DNA of 64,000 bases from Aquirufa antheringensis (GCF_004307425.1 NZ_SEWZ01000002.1:314935-378934), one strand, 5' to 3'; positions 9,474-19,571 are shown, numbered from the stretch's first letter. Numbers and translations: made by a program. The notes: generated by a model from the sequence alone, not told the origin.

Positions 9474-11333
9474 TTAAAGTGCCTTAAAACGGAAAATCAT
9501 TTTCATGCCAAATGTACTATCAGACATAGCATAATTTGATGGCCCATGCATAAGCCAAGTATTATTCCCCCAGTTATTGTTCATAATTCTGAACTGTGTC
9601 GCATTATAGGGTATAGCTTCACTTGAACTATGAAACCCACTTACGATTAAATCGCCAAAAGAACTCGCAATTCTATTCTTCATCGCGTTATATCCACTAG
9701 CACCAGTATAAGCGATTAGACCAGGAGATGTAAAATCAAACTGCAAACCACCAGGCAATGTAAATAAATAATCGCCACTACCCGCAGTACCAACGCTTGT
9801 AAACAAAATATTGTATTCTACTTCATATTCCTTCCCCCCTACGTTTCTGTACCGGACATAATCTATACTGGTAGTTCCTTTTGTAGGGGCAGTAGTTATC
9901 GCACCTAATGTAATTGGCACTCCTGTCGACCACCCCTCAGGATCCATTCTAGTCCAAATTGTCCCTTTAAAATAATAATATCCAGGAGTTACAGCATCTC
10001 CACCTGTACCCGCTGATGCCGTATTGTAAACGATTAGTCCGGTTATGGGTGACGCTATTGGGGTAACAGTTCCACTCTTTGCAGTTAAAGCCACACGGGG
10101 TGGTAACAACCCCTTACTTGTAGACGTAATATCAAGTATGGAGGAGGCATCAGGCGAAGAGGTACCTATTCCCACTTTTCCTGTTGTATTGGAAGTATTC
10201 GTACCAGAAAGTGTCCAAGGATTTATGATCGCTGATGATCCGATTTGTGTAATGTTAGCAGTTCCGGAGATAACAAGCTGTGTACCTCTAGTAGTACCTA
10301 TTGTTCTTAACTTAACAGTTTGATTTGTTGCTGGAGTATAGATGAAATTAATAACAGGATTGGAACCGTATCCTGCAGTAGATGTAGTGGAAGATGTTAT
10401 GGTTTGCGTTCCGTCCACTAATAAAGCATTTGTGGTAGCATCTACAAAACCGTATTCAATATAATTTGCATCAGCTGAGGGTGTATTTGCTCTTACCTGA
10501 GCCTGGAATAAATATGTTTTATTTGCCGACAAGGAAAAAACACCTGTTGAAGTATTGTAAGGAATAGTGCCGCCATTATTTGAAGTAAAAATTAAATCTT
10601 TGTTAACTCCCACAGCCGTTTGGTAAATAGTACTTACAGAGACGTAATCCACGCTTTGGCCTGTAACGGGTAAATTACCCGCAACTTGTTTCATATACAC
10701 TCTCGTATAATCATTACTGTAAATAGCACCACTTGATGCAGTCACTAATACATTATAAGATCTACCCGCTATGAGGTTTGTTTCTACTTTACCATTATAT
10801 TCTGCATGCACATTATTACTATAACTAGTTTGCATATCTGAACCAATCACAGCATTACTATTTGAACCATCTCTCACTTGAAAATTAAGCGTAACGACAC
10901 AGTTACCACAAGTCGCGCTCGTGGAAAAATCAAATGCATATTTGCCGGAAGTTGTCACTGAAAAAGTAGCCCCGGTCGTATTAATTGTGGCTGCATTCCC
11001 CAGACCATCATATATTTTTACCATATCAGATGCCGTCACCCCATTCCCAGCCGAAGTCGCCGTCGCAATCGTTGCCCAGTTTGCCCCATTCCAATAATAA
11101 TAACCTGCTTGCAATCCTACAGAACCTAGATTATACACCAAAAGTCCCTCCGCCGGAGAGGCAATTGTTGAAGCATCTGTGGTACTAGTTAAGGTGACAC
11201 GCGGTGGCAAAAAGCCTTTGTTGGTTGAACTTACATCCAATTTTGCCGAAGCATGAGGCGTAGTGGTGCCTATGCCGGTTTGGGCAAAAAGACCGGTTGA
11301 AATAAATAGGAAAAGGAAAATTATTCGTATCAT
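9474..11333 (-). CDS. Secreted TGIGTTTP-type fibre protein with two TIG modules
   Basis: A 619-residue secreted Thr/Ser/Gly-rich protein. A signal peptide is followed at once by TGIGTTTPHASAKLDV and KGFLPPRVTLT, the N-terminal module ('TIG module') shared by several genes here. A second copy (VGIGTSSPDASSILDI, KGLLPPRVALT) lies at about 388-425, so the protein looks like a fusion of two units. Each module is followed by an IASPxxGLLVYN...YYYWNG segment. Beta-sandwich-like regions fill residues 95-370 and 470-619. No catalytic motif or T9SS sorting domain is seen. It overlaps the upstream S74 gene by 4 bp. Confidence 0.75.
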   Translation of the reverse strand: MIRIIFLFLFISTGLFAQTGIGTTTPHASAKLDVSSTNKGFLPPRVTLTSTTDASTIASPAEGLLVYNLGSVGLQAGYYYWNGANWATIATATSAGNGVTASDMVKIYDGLGNAATINTTGATFSVTTSGKYAFDFSTSATCGNCVVTLNFQVRDGSNSNAVIGSDMQTSYSNNVHAEYNGKVETNLIAGRSYNVLVTASSGAIYSNDYTRVYMKQVAGNLPVTGQSVDYVSVSTIYQTAVGVNKDLIFTSNNGGTIPYNTSTGVFSLSANKTYLFQAQVRANTPSADANYIEYGFVDATTNALLVDGTQTITSSTTSTAGYGSNPVINFIYTPATNQTVKLRTIGTTRGTQLVISGTANITQIGSSAIINPWTLSGTNTSNTTGKVGIGTSSPDASSILDITSTSKGLLPPRVALTAKSGTVTPIASPITGLIVYNTASAGTGGDAVTPGYYYFKGTIWTRMDPEGWSTGVPITLGAITTAPTKGTTSIDYVRYRNVGGKEYEVEYNILFTSVGTAGSGDYLFTLPGGLQFDFTSPGLIAYTGASGYNAMKNRIASSFGDLIVSGFHSSSEAIPYNATQFRIMNNNWGNNTWLMHGPSNYAMSDSTFGMKMIFRFKAL

Positions 11334-12877
11334 TTAAGCTTCAATTCTATGGCTTTTAGACGGTTTTCAAAGTCCGCTTGTTTTGCCTGAACTTCTTTAT
11401 TTAATTTTTCATTTTCAAGTTTTAGGCTATCCATTTGTTTGCTTAGTTCTTGAATAGCGCCTACGCTTAAGGCGGTGATTTGGTCAAAATCGATCGCTCT
11501 AAAATCGCTTATTTTCTTTCCATAGATGAATACATTGTCTGTTGCTTCAGTCCATCCTTTAATAGTGAAAGTATGTGAATCAGTAATGGATTCAACAGTC
11601 AAAATGATTTCTTTATTGCCCTGAGCAAAAAACTTGACTTGATCACCTTTGGCAAAATCATGAGGCTTTTCTGTAGAAATTTTCAATGCATCCTGCTCAA
11701 CCGAAACAGATTTTGCTAAAGCAAATACAGACGGGATATAGTCGGTGGACTGATTCACAAATCGCGGATTAACCTGCTCTACCTCTTGCGCAATAAATCC
11801 TGTTTTGGTTTTACTTCCATTCGCTAATTGATCGATGTAGGCATAATTGACGACTTGAAGTTTATTCAATTCGCTTAAGGAATTTCCCGTATTCAATTTC
11901 AAAATATCCTTTTTAATTCTAACATCTGAAATGGCATTGAACTCAGGGCAACGGATTCTTTGATCAGCCATGATAGAATAATAGACATTTGTATTGGCCG
12001 TATAAGCCCCTTGCGCTTGATTTTGGTTTAAATAGCCATAAACACTGACATATTGTGAAACGGAGGTGGCCACATGCAAAGGGGCAGACGGTGAGGTGGT
12101 ACCAATTCCTACATTACCAGCATGGTAGGCATTCCCATCTGATCGAAAATAATGATATAGTACCGAACTGTATTCTCCACATCCTCCGGGTGATGCACAA
12201 GAGTTTCCATAAATGGCAAAACGTTCTGAGGAGTCATCATTCAAATGAAGTTGCAATTCATTTATATTTGAAGATGTTTGCGTTTTTCTTAAACGATAGG
12301 GATCTGTATCGTCACCACCGTCAAGATTCCGAAATTTAATTTCATTGAGACTCATAGCACTTCGCACATCTAATCGATCTACAGGGGTATTAGTCCCTAA
12401 GCCAACACTGTTGTTCAAAAGGGTGTAACCAGTCCCACTAGGGTTTAAAATAATATTTTGATTAGTTCCACCTGCCGAGAAAGTAAGAGCCCCTGAGCCC
12501 GTAATGGAACCGGTCGTGGTTCCTGTTCCTCCATTCGCAACAGCGACCGTTCCAGTCACATTAGCCGCATTATCAGAGGGTATTGTCAAACGAATCCAAG
12601 CAGTTCCACTCCAATAATAGAAACCAGGGCTTACCTCTCCATTCGAAGTGGTATTATACACTAATAATCCTGCAGCAGAAGCTAGCGCAGTAGAGCCAGA
12701 TAATCCTGTTACGGGGGCAAATACACTCGTTGAAGTTAGTGCCACTCGTGGTGGTAAAAAACCTTTATTTGAAGAGGTAACATCTAGTTTTGCTGATGCA
12801 TTAGGCGTGGTAGTGCCAATACCTGTCTGAGCAAAAACACTCCCTGAGATCAAGAAGAGAAATAAAATCTTTTTCAT
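11330..12877 (-). CDS. Tail-fibre-like secreted protein with S74 self-cleaving chaperone domain
   Basis: A 515-residue protein with signal peptide, N-terminal TIG module (TGIGTTTPNASAKLDV, KGFLPPRVALT), a phage-fibre-like NGGTGTTTGS segment near 115 and two further VGLGT/VGIGT segments at about 157 and 255. From Ser317 it has the S74 intramolecular chaperone domain of phage tail spikes: SDVRIKK with the Ser317/Lys322 pair that performs self-cleavage in that family, then TGFIAQEVEQ. The end (about 465-515) is a coiled coil (QMDSLKLENEKLNKEVQ). By analogy the coiled coil trimerises and helps fold the fibre, then is released. Gap to the upstream gene is 9 bp. Confidence 0.88.
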   Translation of the reverse strand: MKKILFLFLISGSVFAQTGIGTTTPNASAKLDVTSSNKGFLPPRVALTSTSVFAPVTGLSGSTALASAAGLLVYNTTSNGEVSPGFYYWSGTAWIRLTIPSDNAANVTGTVAVANGGTGTTTGSITGSGALTFSAGGTNQNIILNPSGTGYTLLNNSVGLGTNTPVDRLDVRSAMSLNEIKFRNLDGGDDTDPYRLRKTQTSSNINELQLHLNDDSSERFAIYGNSCASPGGCGEYSSVLYHYFRSDGNAYHAGNVGIGTTSPSAPLHVATSVSQYVSVYGYLNQNQAQGAYTANTNVYYSIMADQRIRCPEFNAISDVRIKKDILKLNTGNSLSELNKLQVVNYAYIDQLANGSKTKTGFIAQEVEQVNPRFVNQSTDYIPSVFALAKSVSVEQDALKISTEKPHDFAKGDQVKFFAQGNKEIILTVESITDSHTFTIKGWTEATDNVFIYGKKISDFRAIDFDQITALSVGAIQELSKQMDSLKLENEKLNKEVQAKQADFENRLKAIELKLK

Positions 12878-12886
12878 ATTACAAAT

Positions 12887-15103
12887 TTAACGAACCCAAT
12901 ACCAAATGATGCCGGGGTTTGCAGACGTAGCCGTCCCACCAACTGCAGCCTCTGCAATCCAAGGTGAAGGCGAATAAGCATTTCTTTTAGAAATTAAAGT
13001 CCCCCACCAGTTTACCGTCCCATCGTCAGTTGTTATGAGACCATCTCCTCCTCCAGCAGTGCTACTATACCATGGCATTCGTTGTGCAATACCTTGTTCA
13101 GGTTCATATGTCCAACTTCCAAATTTTGTATTTAACACTACATCCGTTTGAGTATTGCTCGTACTGACAAAACTATAATTCCCATTTGCTGTCCATATTC
13201 CTCCAAAACTTTTTCTAGTGGAAGCGTCAATCATGTACTGAAACCCACTAGGGCTTCTTTTAATGTAATCAGCCCAGGCTAAAATTGAATAATTTTGGGT
13301 TATTTTACTAAGAACGTCATCAGGAGAGGTAAAGGGGATGGTGGAATTATAATTTATAGCATTTGCATACGTCCAACCGACATAAGACGAGTTTTTCATA
13401 ATTAAAGTCCAGCCTCCGCCATCGGTCGTCATATCGGCATATATTTTAATGGGACTACCACCATTAATATTGGCATTTTTGATCCAATATAAGCCATCAG
13501 GCGAGTTAGGATAATCCTGCTTGATTTGATAAGCGCTTGAAGAAGCAGTGTTTGGACTCAACCCGTCTTTCTCTGCATAAAAACGGGTTTTGCTCGTATT
13601 AAAATTATTAGTAATCTCTTGTATTGTTAATTCTCTATTGTATATCTTAAAACTGGCCACCTGTAGATTCATCAACCAATTCAAGTCATTTTTCCAACAG
13701 GCAATTCTTCCGATACCTGAATTAAAATTTGAATTAATTGTGCTAAATACACCTGCAAGCTGCTCGAGGGCTTGGCTCTCTCCATTTACATATATTTTAT
13801 TATTTGTTTTTGATCCCGCATTCATAACAAAAACGAGATGCCTCCAATTCCCCTGAATTCCTAAATAATCGACTTTAGCACTTGAAAATCCAAACTGATC
13901 TCCACTAGCCGTATTGAAACCAATATTTCCGTTAACAGTCCAAGCGTCATACAAACCAAAACCAAAATACATGGCTCCGCCAGGGGCTTTCAAAGAATTT
14001 GTTTTCACCCACATTTCAACAGTCACAACGTTAGTGACACCAATATTAGCCGTAAAATCAGCATAACTAGAAGTTCCATTGAAAGCAATCGAGCCACCAT
14101 TAGCTGAATTAAATGTCGTATTTGTCAATGTTACATGAGATTCATTTCCAGACAAATCGCTCCAAGTCGTTCCTGATCCGCTGTAGCTTGCAGGATTTCC
14201 GGCATCCAGATGCAATACTAAGCTGGAATTTGATAAACACGTAATGGATACGCTTCCATCTCCAGTGGTATTAGGGGTTCCAAAGGAATTATGGCCAGAG
14301 GTTGTTTTCGTAGATCCGCCACCGCCGCCGCCATTAGCGCCACCACCGCCTGCACCACCGCCGCCACCAAAGAACCCTCCACCGCCACCACCTGCTCCTT
14401 GCCAAATGGTACCCGGTCCTCCAGCACCCCCATTAATATTATTTCCATCTAAGCCGTGTTGAGCTGGTGCATTATCAAATGCATAGCCGCCTACTCCTGC
14501 AGCTGTCGTGGACGCTCCATAGCCAAATTGATTCCGTCCAGAGACGGGCCAACCTGTACCCCCAAGTCCATTTGCAGCAGTACCCGAAACAGCATTTAAC
14601 GCAGCTCCTCCCGTGTATCCTGTTGTTCCTCCGGTTCCAGATCCGCCTCCGCCTCCACCGGCGACGATCAATGCGTTGGAATTAGAAGGCGTACTAGAAG
14701 AAAACACCCCCGATAACCCACCGCCTGCCCCACCATACCCGCTTGCAGCATCTGCATTACCTCCATTACCCGCAAATCCATATTTTGCGATATGCGATTG
14801 CCCTGGTGCGCCGCCAACGACAATGTAGAGAATTTGACCTGGTGTAACGTTGAGTGTTGAAGTGATATTGGCTCCTGCTCCTCCGGCCATTCCACCGGCA
14901 CCTGTACCCCCTTTGGCCCCTATTGCATTCACCTGAATACTGGTGACCCGATTTGGTACTACAAATTGTTGGATTTCCCCTTTGTACGGAAATATATAGG
15001 TATTAGGGATCACCGGCTTACGTAGGGCCAGGTTTTTCACCATCAATTGCGCGGGCAAAGTGAAAGAAATGAGTACTAGAAAGGACGCGAAAATCTTTTT
15101 CAT
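12887..15103 (-). CDS. Glycine-rich / LamG / fibrinogen-like (GGGWT) secreted adhesin
   Basis: A 738-residue secreted protein of three modules. Residues about 45-285 form a very Gly-rich domain (runs such as GGGGGGFFGGGGGAGGGG) like the glycine-rich domains of surface receptors. Residues about 290-505 form a LamG/concanavalin-like lectin domain (LVLHLDAGNPASYSGSGTTW to the NNFN end motif). Residues about 510-738 form a fibrinogen-like domain with YADMTTDGGGWTLIMKN. All are recognition or adhesion folds; no enzyme motif is seen. It starts one base before the stop of the upstream 192-residue TIG gene (TAATG), so the two are coupled as a pair. Confidence 0.85.
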   Translation of the reverse strand: MKKIFASFLVLISFTLPAQLMVKNLALRKPVIPNTYIFPYKGEIQQFVVPNRVTSIQVNAIGAKGGTGAGGMAGGAGANITSTLNVTPGQILYIVVGGAPGQSHIAKYGFAGNGGNADAASGYGGAGGGLSGVFSSSTPSNSNALIVAGGGGGGSGTGGTTGYTGGAALNAVSGTAANGLGGTGWPVSGRNQFGYGASTTAAGVGGYAFDNAPAQHGLDGNNINGGAGGPGTIWQGAGGGGGGFFGGGGGAGGGGANGGGGGGSTKTTSGHNSFGTPNTTGDGSVSITCLSNSSLVLHLDAGNPASYSGSGTTWSDLSGNESHVTLTNTTFNSANGGSIAFNGTSSYADFTANIGVTNVVTVEMWVKTNSLKAPGGAMYFGFGLYDAWTVNGNIGFNTASGDQFGFSSAKVDYLGIQGNWRHLVFVMNAGSKTNNKIYVNGESQALEQLAGVFSTINSNFNSGIGRIACWKNDLNWLMNLQVASFKIYNRELTIQEITNNFNTSKTRFYAEKDGLSPNTASSSAYQIKQDYPNSPDGLYWIKNANINGGSPIKIYADMTTDGGGWTLIMKNSSYVGWTYANAINYNSTIPFTSPDDVLSKITQNYSILAWADYIKRSPSGFQYMIDASTRKSFGGIWTANGNYSFVSTSNTQTDVVLNTKFGSWTYEPEQGIAQRMPWYSSTAGGGDGLITTDDGTVNWWGTLISKRNAYSPSPWIAEAAVGGTATSANPGIIWYWVR

Positions 15104-15681
15104 TAGTTCATGGTATCGCCAAAAACATAGCCAGACGTAGATGTGCTCATCACTAAACCTATGGCACTATTGATGGAACGACTCGTTAAGCCATTCGCAG
15201 AATTTAGGGTAAAACCAGAACCGGCTAATGTAATTGTACCTGACCCTGTTTGGATAAATTGGCATGAAAAACCGACGGGTAAGGTATTAGGAATTGTGAC
15301 CGTAACGGCCGTAGAAGAGCTGATCAAAAACAATTTATTATTGTCCGCCGCAGTGACTGAAAAACTGGCCCCTTTACTCGCATCGATTACTAATCCACCT
15401 GTTAATTGTATCCAAGCTGTTCCGTTCCAATAATAATAGCCAGGGACGACATTGCTAGGGGCAGTTCCTGCGGTAGCTGTGTTGTAGATTAACAAGCCGG
15501 CTACAGGAGATGCAATTGTGGAAGCATCAGCAGCCCCAGTTAAAGCGATGCGAGGGGGTAAAAAGCCTTTGTTTGTTGCATAGACCTCTAACTTTGCGGA
15601 AGCTGCGGGCGCGGTGGTGCCTATGCCGGTTTGGGCAAGTGCACCAAGAGAAACAAATAAAAACAAAACTATTTTTTTCAT
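15103..15681 (-). CDS. Short TIG-module secreted protein, LamG partner (pair 3)
   Basis: A 192-residue secreted protein: signal peptide, TIG module (TGIGTTAPAASAKLEV, KGFLPPRIALT), a GLLIYN...YYYWNGTAWIQL segment, then a C-terminal domain of about 85 residues (AADNNKLFLISSSTAVTVTI...GFSCQFIQTGSGTITLAGSG). The C-terminal domain is shared with the short proteins at 17576 and 19571, all three followed by a LamG-type gene. Function unknown; it may be a fibre subunit or adaptor. It overlaps the downstream LamG/fibrinogen-like gene by one base. Confidence 0.75.
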   Translation of the reverse strand: MKKIVLFLFVSLGALAQTGIGTTAPAASAKLEVYATNKGFLPPRIALTGAADASTIASPVAGLLIYNTATAGTAPSNVVPGYYYWNGTAWIQLTGGLVIDASKGASFSVTAADNNKLFLISSSTAVTVTIPNTLPVGFSCQFIQTGSGTITLAGSGFTLNSANGLTSRSINSAIGLVMSTSTSGYVFGDTMN

Positions 15682-15687
15682 ACTTAC

Positions 15688-17574
15688 TTATAATCCGTAC
15701 AAAACTTTATTTGCATTGAAATTTTTAGCTACCTCAGACGCAATAAGTGCTTTTTTATATAATCGAACTATACCTATGTGACCATTAAAATATTGAGGAT
15801 ATTCCCCCCCATTGTACGATCCTAAGTACAAATTCGTAGTAGCATTCAAAATACCTGAAATTGTAATTGTTTTTGATTGCTTTAATTCTCCATTAAAATA
15901 GGTATATAAATTGTTATTGGCTTTATCCCACACATATACCATTTGTACCCAATTATTTAATGTGAGCAAAAAAGAATCACTTAAAAAGCCGGTAGATCCG
16001 TTGCTGAAATTGGCTATAATTGAACCATTATACACACGCAAAGCGTAGGATATAGTTGCCGTTAATCCACCATTATTATATTTCCCTAGTACCGTTTGAG
16101 AACTAGTAGTAAATTGAGTTGGCTTAATCCAGGTTTCAATTGTCCAATTTCCTGTCCCAGGTTCCAATAAAGCATTGTCTGGAATACTAACTTGTGATGA
16201 GGATCCATTATAGGTAAATGAGGGAGTAGAATAGGTCAAATTACTTGCTGTCCCATTCAATCCATTTCCCGCTAAATCAATCAAGGTTGTCCCTGATCCA
16301 CTATAGCTTTCCGTCATAGCTGGATTAAAGTGTAAAACTAAATTATCTGATATAAAATCATTTTTTTTAACCACTAATCCCATTCTCAGTGTAATGTGAT
16401 TGTTCCAATCAGTGGGTGATATCCTTACGGCTTTCGCAAAAATGGGAGTTGAAAATAAAGTAAGAAGATCATTTGTGGAATTTGTATGTAAAGCTTTATT
16501 TGTCCAGACACTTGTCCATGGAGCAGCACCCGTCATACTGGTTTCGATAGTAGCCTGTTTTACCCATTGGTTTCCATTATATGCCCTTCCTTGTGTCACT
16601 ATTCCCTTTAGTAAAGCGGGAGAATCATAACTTAAAGTAATAAATTGACTTGTATTATTTGCTTGGGCGGCCCAGCCTAAAGTGGAATTCAACCAAGGGT
16701 TATAATGACCAGCGGCAAATGCGTCAGAAGCTCCTGTACCACCTGTAGATGAGTTCCATGCGCTTGAAACAGTCCAATAAATAGGATTCGAATTTGTGGA
16801 AGGACTATGAATCACATAATCAAATTCACTTTTCCTTGTCTCATATTCCTGTAAAATATCGCTATCAGTTAAGGGCAATTGATGTATTTTAAATTGCGCT
16901 AAATTAAATCCTCCATACCCACTTGAACCCATATTAGTAGGCTCTGTTGCAGCAATAGCATAGTGCTGGGCTGTAGTAGGAATTTCACGATCGATCACAT
17001 GAGTACCTTGTAAGATTCCATTTAGATAGGCTTTAGATGTAGTACCATCATAAACTAGTGCTAAATGATACCATTGATTTAAAGCGACGCTCGAAGAGGA
17101 AATAGCTGTACTAGTTGACCAAACTCTAAATTTAAAGACGCCATTGACAATTTCTATATTACTTGCATGCCAGCCTGATCCAGGAGTTTGCGAATTTAAT
17201 TCACTTACAATAACCCCATTCAATTGAGTAGGAAATACCCACATGCTCATCGTAAAGCTTTTTTGAACCGAAGAGTTGACTGATTTAAAGTAAGGTCTAA
17301 TATTAGGAGTTACCACATATTGATCCGTTCCGTTTAATGCAATATACCCCAAGCTATTTATGAAAGAGGGGCTATTAACTAATGTCCCGTTTCCCGATGT
17401 CTTACTTGCGATATTAGTAACCGATGTGGCATCACGCGTATAGCTACTCGCATTTGAAAAGTTATAATCTAGTACTAAACTATTTTTAGGCAAAACAGAT
17501 TGCTGCACAGGTAGCGCCATTTGTGCCCAAGCATTTAAGGAGAATACTAATAAAAAGAATACTAGCTTTTTCAT
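15688..17574 (-). CDS. LamG / discoidin-like / LamG secreted adhesin
   Basis: A 628-residue secreted protein. Signal peptide 1-17; a first LamG/concanavalin-like domain at about 30-230; a middle F5/8-type C (discoidin) domain at about 255-410, recognised by ITLSYDSPALLKGIVTQGR and the RISPTDWNNHITLRMG end; and a second LamG domain at about 415-628 ending VAKNFNANKVLYGL. Such domains usually bind carbohydrate or other surface ligands. It starts 1 bp after the stop of the short TIG protein upstream, forming a TIG/LamG pair. Confidence 0.82.
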   Translation of the reverse strand: MKKLVFFLLVFSLNAWAQMALPVQQSVLPKNSLVLDYNFSNASSYTRDATSVTNIASKTSGNGTLVNSPSFINSLGYIALNGTDQYVVTPNIRPYFKSVNSSVQKSFTMSMWVFPTQLNGVIVSELNSQTPGSGWHASNIEIVNGVFKFRVWSTSTAISSSSVALNQWYHLALVYDGTTSKAYLNGILQGTHVIDREIPTTAQHYAIAATEPTNMGSSGYGGFNLAQFKIHQLPLTDSDILQEYETRKSEFDYVIHSPSTNSNPIYWTVSSAWNSSTGGTGASDAFAAGHYNPWLNSTLGWAAQANNTSQFITLSYDSPALLKGIVTQGRAYNGNQWVKQATIETSMTGAAPWTSVWTNKALHTNSTNDLLTLFSTPIFAKAVRISPTDWNNHITLRMGLVVKKNDFISDNLVLHFNPAMTESYSGSGTTLIDLAGNGLNGTASNLTYSTPSFTYNGSSSQVSIPDNALLEPGTGNWTIETWIKPTQFTTSSQTVLGKYNNGGLTATISYALRVYNGSIIANFSNGSTGFLSDSFLLTLNNWVQMVYVWDKANNNLYTYFNGELKQSKTITISGILNATTNLYLGSYNGGEYPQYFNGHIGIVRLYKKALIASEVAKNFNANKVLYGL

Positions 17575-17575
17575 C

Positions 17576-18247
17576 TTAATTACTCATTTCGCCTGAAACG
17601 ATGATGTTATTACTTCCCAAATGAATAATACTTATAACGGAATATTGACTAGCTGATTTGGTAAAACTCCCTCTATTAAAGTAGGTTCCGGAAAAGGTTA
17701 GTTGACCGGCACCCATTTGGACTACTGTACAATTAAACCCAGTGGGCAATCCCGTGGGAATGGTTATCGTAATAGCAGTGGCACTGGTGGATTGTAAAAT
17801 TTTACCATTATCAGCAGCGCTTATATTGTATGCCGATGATATGGTTCCCACATTCGCTGCAAATCCAGAAATCGTAGAGCTGCTTGTATTCCCTCCCGTC
17901 AATGTTCCTGTTGTTGAGACATTGCCAGTCGTAAAGGCAATGTCATTGCCCGATCGTGTCCAATTACTATTTACGCGAGTCCAAGAAACGGTGGTTGTAG
18001 TACTTGTATTAACATAAAAGCCGGCTAAATCATCCGTTTGATAAACCATCAGTCCATTTGCCGCAGAAGAAAGAGTGATTGCCTCACGTTGAGCTTTCGT
18101 CATGCGAGGAATCAGTAATCCTTTATCTGTTGCTGCAATTTCCAGTTTCGCGGCAGCATTAGGCGTGGTGGTGCCTATGCCCGTTTGGGCTTTTATAGAA
18201 AAGCTTAGGAACACAAAAATAAGACGCGCATATATTCTAAAGCCCAT
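17576..18247 (-). CDS. Short TIG-module secreted protein, LamG partner (pair 2)
   Basis: A 223-residue secreted protein. I chose Met at 18247 (MGFRIYARLIF...) because it gives a normal signal peptide; the longer frame to 18295 would overlap the upstream gene by 59 bp. The TIG module TGIGTTTPNAAAKLEI with KGLLIPRMTKAQ follows. The C-terminal domain (AADNGKILQSTSATAITITI...GFNCTVVQMGAGQLTFSGT...IIVSGEMSN) is plainly paralogous to that of the protein at 19571, even ending in the same GEMSN. The KGLLIPRMT variant of the module differs from the KGFLPPRVALT form elsewhere. It overlaps the upstream PA14/LamG gene by 11 bp. Confidence 0.75.
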   Translation of the reverse strand: MGFRIYARLIFVFLSFSIKAQTGIGTTTPNAAAKLEIAATDKGLLIPRMTKAQREAITLSSAANGLMVYQTDDLAGFYVNTSTTTTVSWTRVNSNWTRSGNDIAFTTGNVSTTGTLTGGNTSSSTISGFAANVGTISSAYNISAADNGKILQSTSATAITITIPTGLPTGFNCTVVQMGAGQLTFSGTYFNRGSFTKSASQYSVISIIHLGSNNIIVSGEMSN

Positions 18248-19571
18248 ATTTATGTTTCGTTGCGTTATAGTTTTGAAGTACTTCGTCAGCTGCAATCACT
18301 CGATTATAGATAAATACAGAACCCAAATTTCCTATTAGTCCACCTGCCCCTACCCTTCCATCGCCTAACCAAAAGTATGACTGCGTATAATTAGTGCGAC
18401 TATTAGCTCTAAGAGCACCGTCTGTAGTTCCATTAATATACATTTGCATATATCCGCCACCTATAGTAAAGCCAACTTGATACCATGTGTTTGTTGAAAT
18501 AGCAGTAGCACCAAATAAATTATATTGGGTTGCCGTGTATAAATTTTGGTAATAAATTCCGCCATTAGGGTAAATGGCGTAATGAAAATCACTATATCCA
18601 CCATTGCCTGCAAAATCAGTGAACCATTTACTCATAAATATATTCCAACCGTTCGTCAGAGAGGTGGGTCTTATCCAAGCAAAAACACTGATATCACCAG
18701 TGGGGAAATTTGTGGGAGTCTTACCAAAATCAATATAATCTCCATTGCCATCTAATGAAAAAGCTCCCCCAGCCGTATTGCTAAAAACCATATTGCCGCC
18801 TATTGTACCCGTAGCATTTCGTTTTAAATCAGACACAGAGGTCCCATTTTTAGGATACGAATAAAAATTTCCCGGATCAACATTAAAAACGAGACCATTG
18901 GGAACAACTTCTTCTCCTGATAACTCCTCCATATCCTGGTACCAGGTTGAACTAGATGATTCCGATGGTTTTTTCCAAAAAAGTTGCATGACTTCTCCTC
19001 CTGCACCCTCTTGCATCCTAGCTCGGAACAGATATTTTTTCCCGGCTATTAAAGAAATTGTACCTGTGTGAGTACCTATTGCACTATAACCGTGTGCGCC
19101 ATAGTGATTAACTACATTTTGGTCATTTATAAATAAATCTACTGCATCATCCCCTTCAATCGTAAACGTGTAGGTCCCAGTCTGCTTTGGAATAAAATAA
19201 CCAGACACTACGATAGTAAAACCATCACCAGTAAAACCACTATAGGGAGTTTGATTATTTATAGCATTTTTTAAATCAGTCTGACTTAAAAAATTAATAA
19301 GATTTGCACTATAACTAGAAGATGAATTTAAACCTCCTGCATTACTAGATAAGGGTACATAACCAGCAAGTTTAAAATTTGCCGGAGTGGTAAAGTTAGC
19401 TTCAAATTCGGCGGCAGATGCGGGAAAAGTAGATGATGATGTGCTATATAACCTGTAAAACAAATACTTATTCCCTTTTCCACGATTCGATTCAAAAGTA
19501 GGATAATAGGTTGACATTATTTGGCCAATTGCGCTGATCGAAAACAATAAAAGAAATACTATCTTTTTCAT
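18237..19571 (-). CDS. PA14 / LamG secreted adhesin
   Basis: A 444-residue secreted protein. After the signal peptide (ending SAIGQ) a PA14 domain spans about 25-215, with YFIPKQTGTYTFTIEGDDAV and KKYLFRARMQEG being typical strands. A LamG domain follows at about 225-444, ending LQNYNATKHKYGL, the same end motif as the LamG protein at 15688. PA14 domains bind glycans in many adhesins. It begins one base before the stop of the upstream TIG gene. Confidence 0.85.
   Translation of the reverse strand: MKKIVFLLLFSISAIGQIMSTYYPTFESNRGKGNKYLFYRLYSTSSSTFPASAAEFEANFTTPANFKLAGYVPLSSNAGGLNSSSSYSANLINFLSQTDLKNAINNQTPYSGFTGDGFTIVVSGYFIPKQTGTYTFTIEGDDAVDLFINDQNVVNHYGAHGYSAIGTHTGTISLIAGKKYLFRARMQEGAGGEVMQLFWKKPSESSSSTWYQDMEELSGEEVVPNGLVFNVDPGNFYSYPKNGTSVSDLKRNATGTIGGNMVFSNTAGGAFSLDGNGDYIDFGKTPTNFPTGDISVFAWIRPTSLTNGWNIFMSKWFTDFAGNGGYSDFHYAIYPNGGIYYQNLYTATQYNLFGATAISTNTWYQVGFTIGGGYMQMYINGTTDGALRANSRTNYTQSYFWLGDGRVGAGGLIGNLGSVFIYNRVIAADEVLQNYNATKHKYGL

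Noticed and set aside
14218..14828. Plus-strand proline-rich frames
   Set aside because: They are the antisense of the polyglycine codons of the 738-residue protein.
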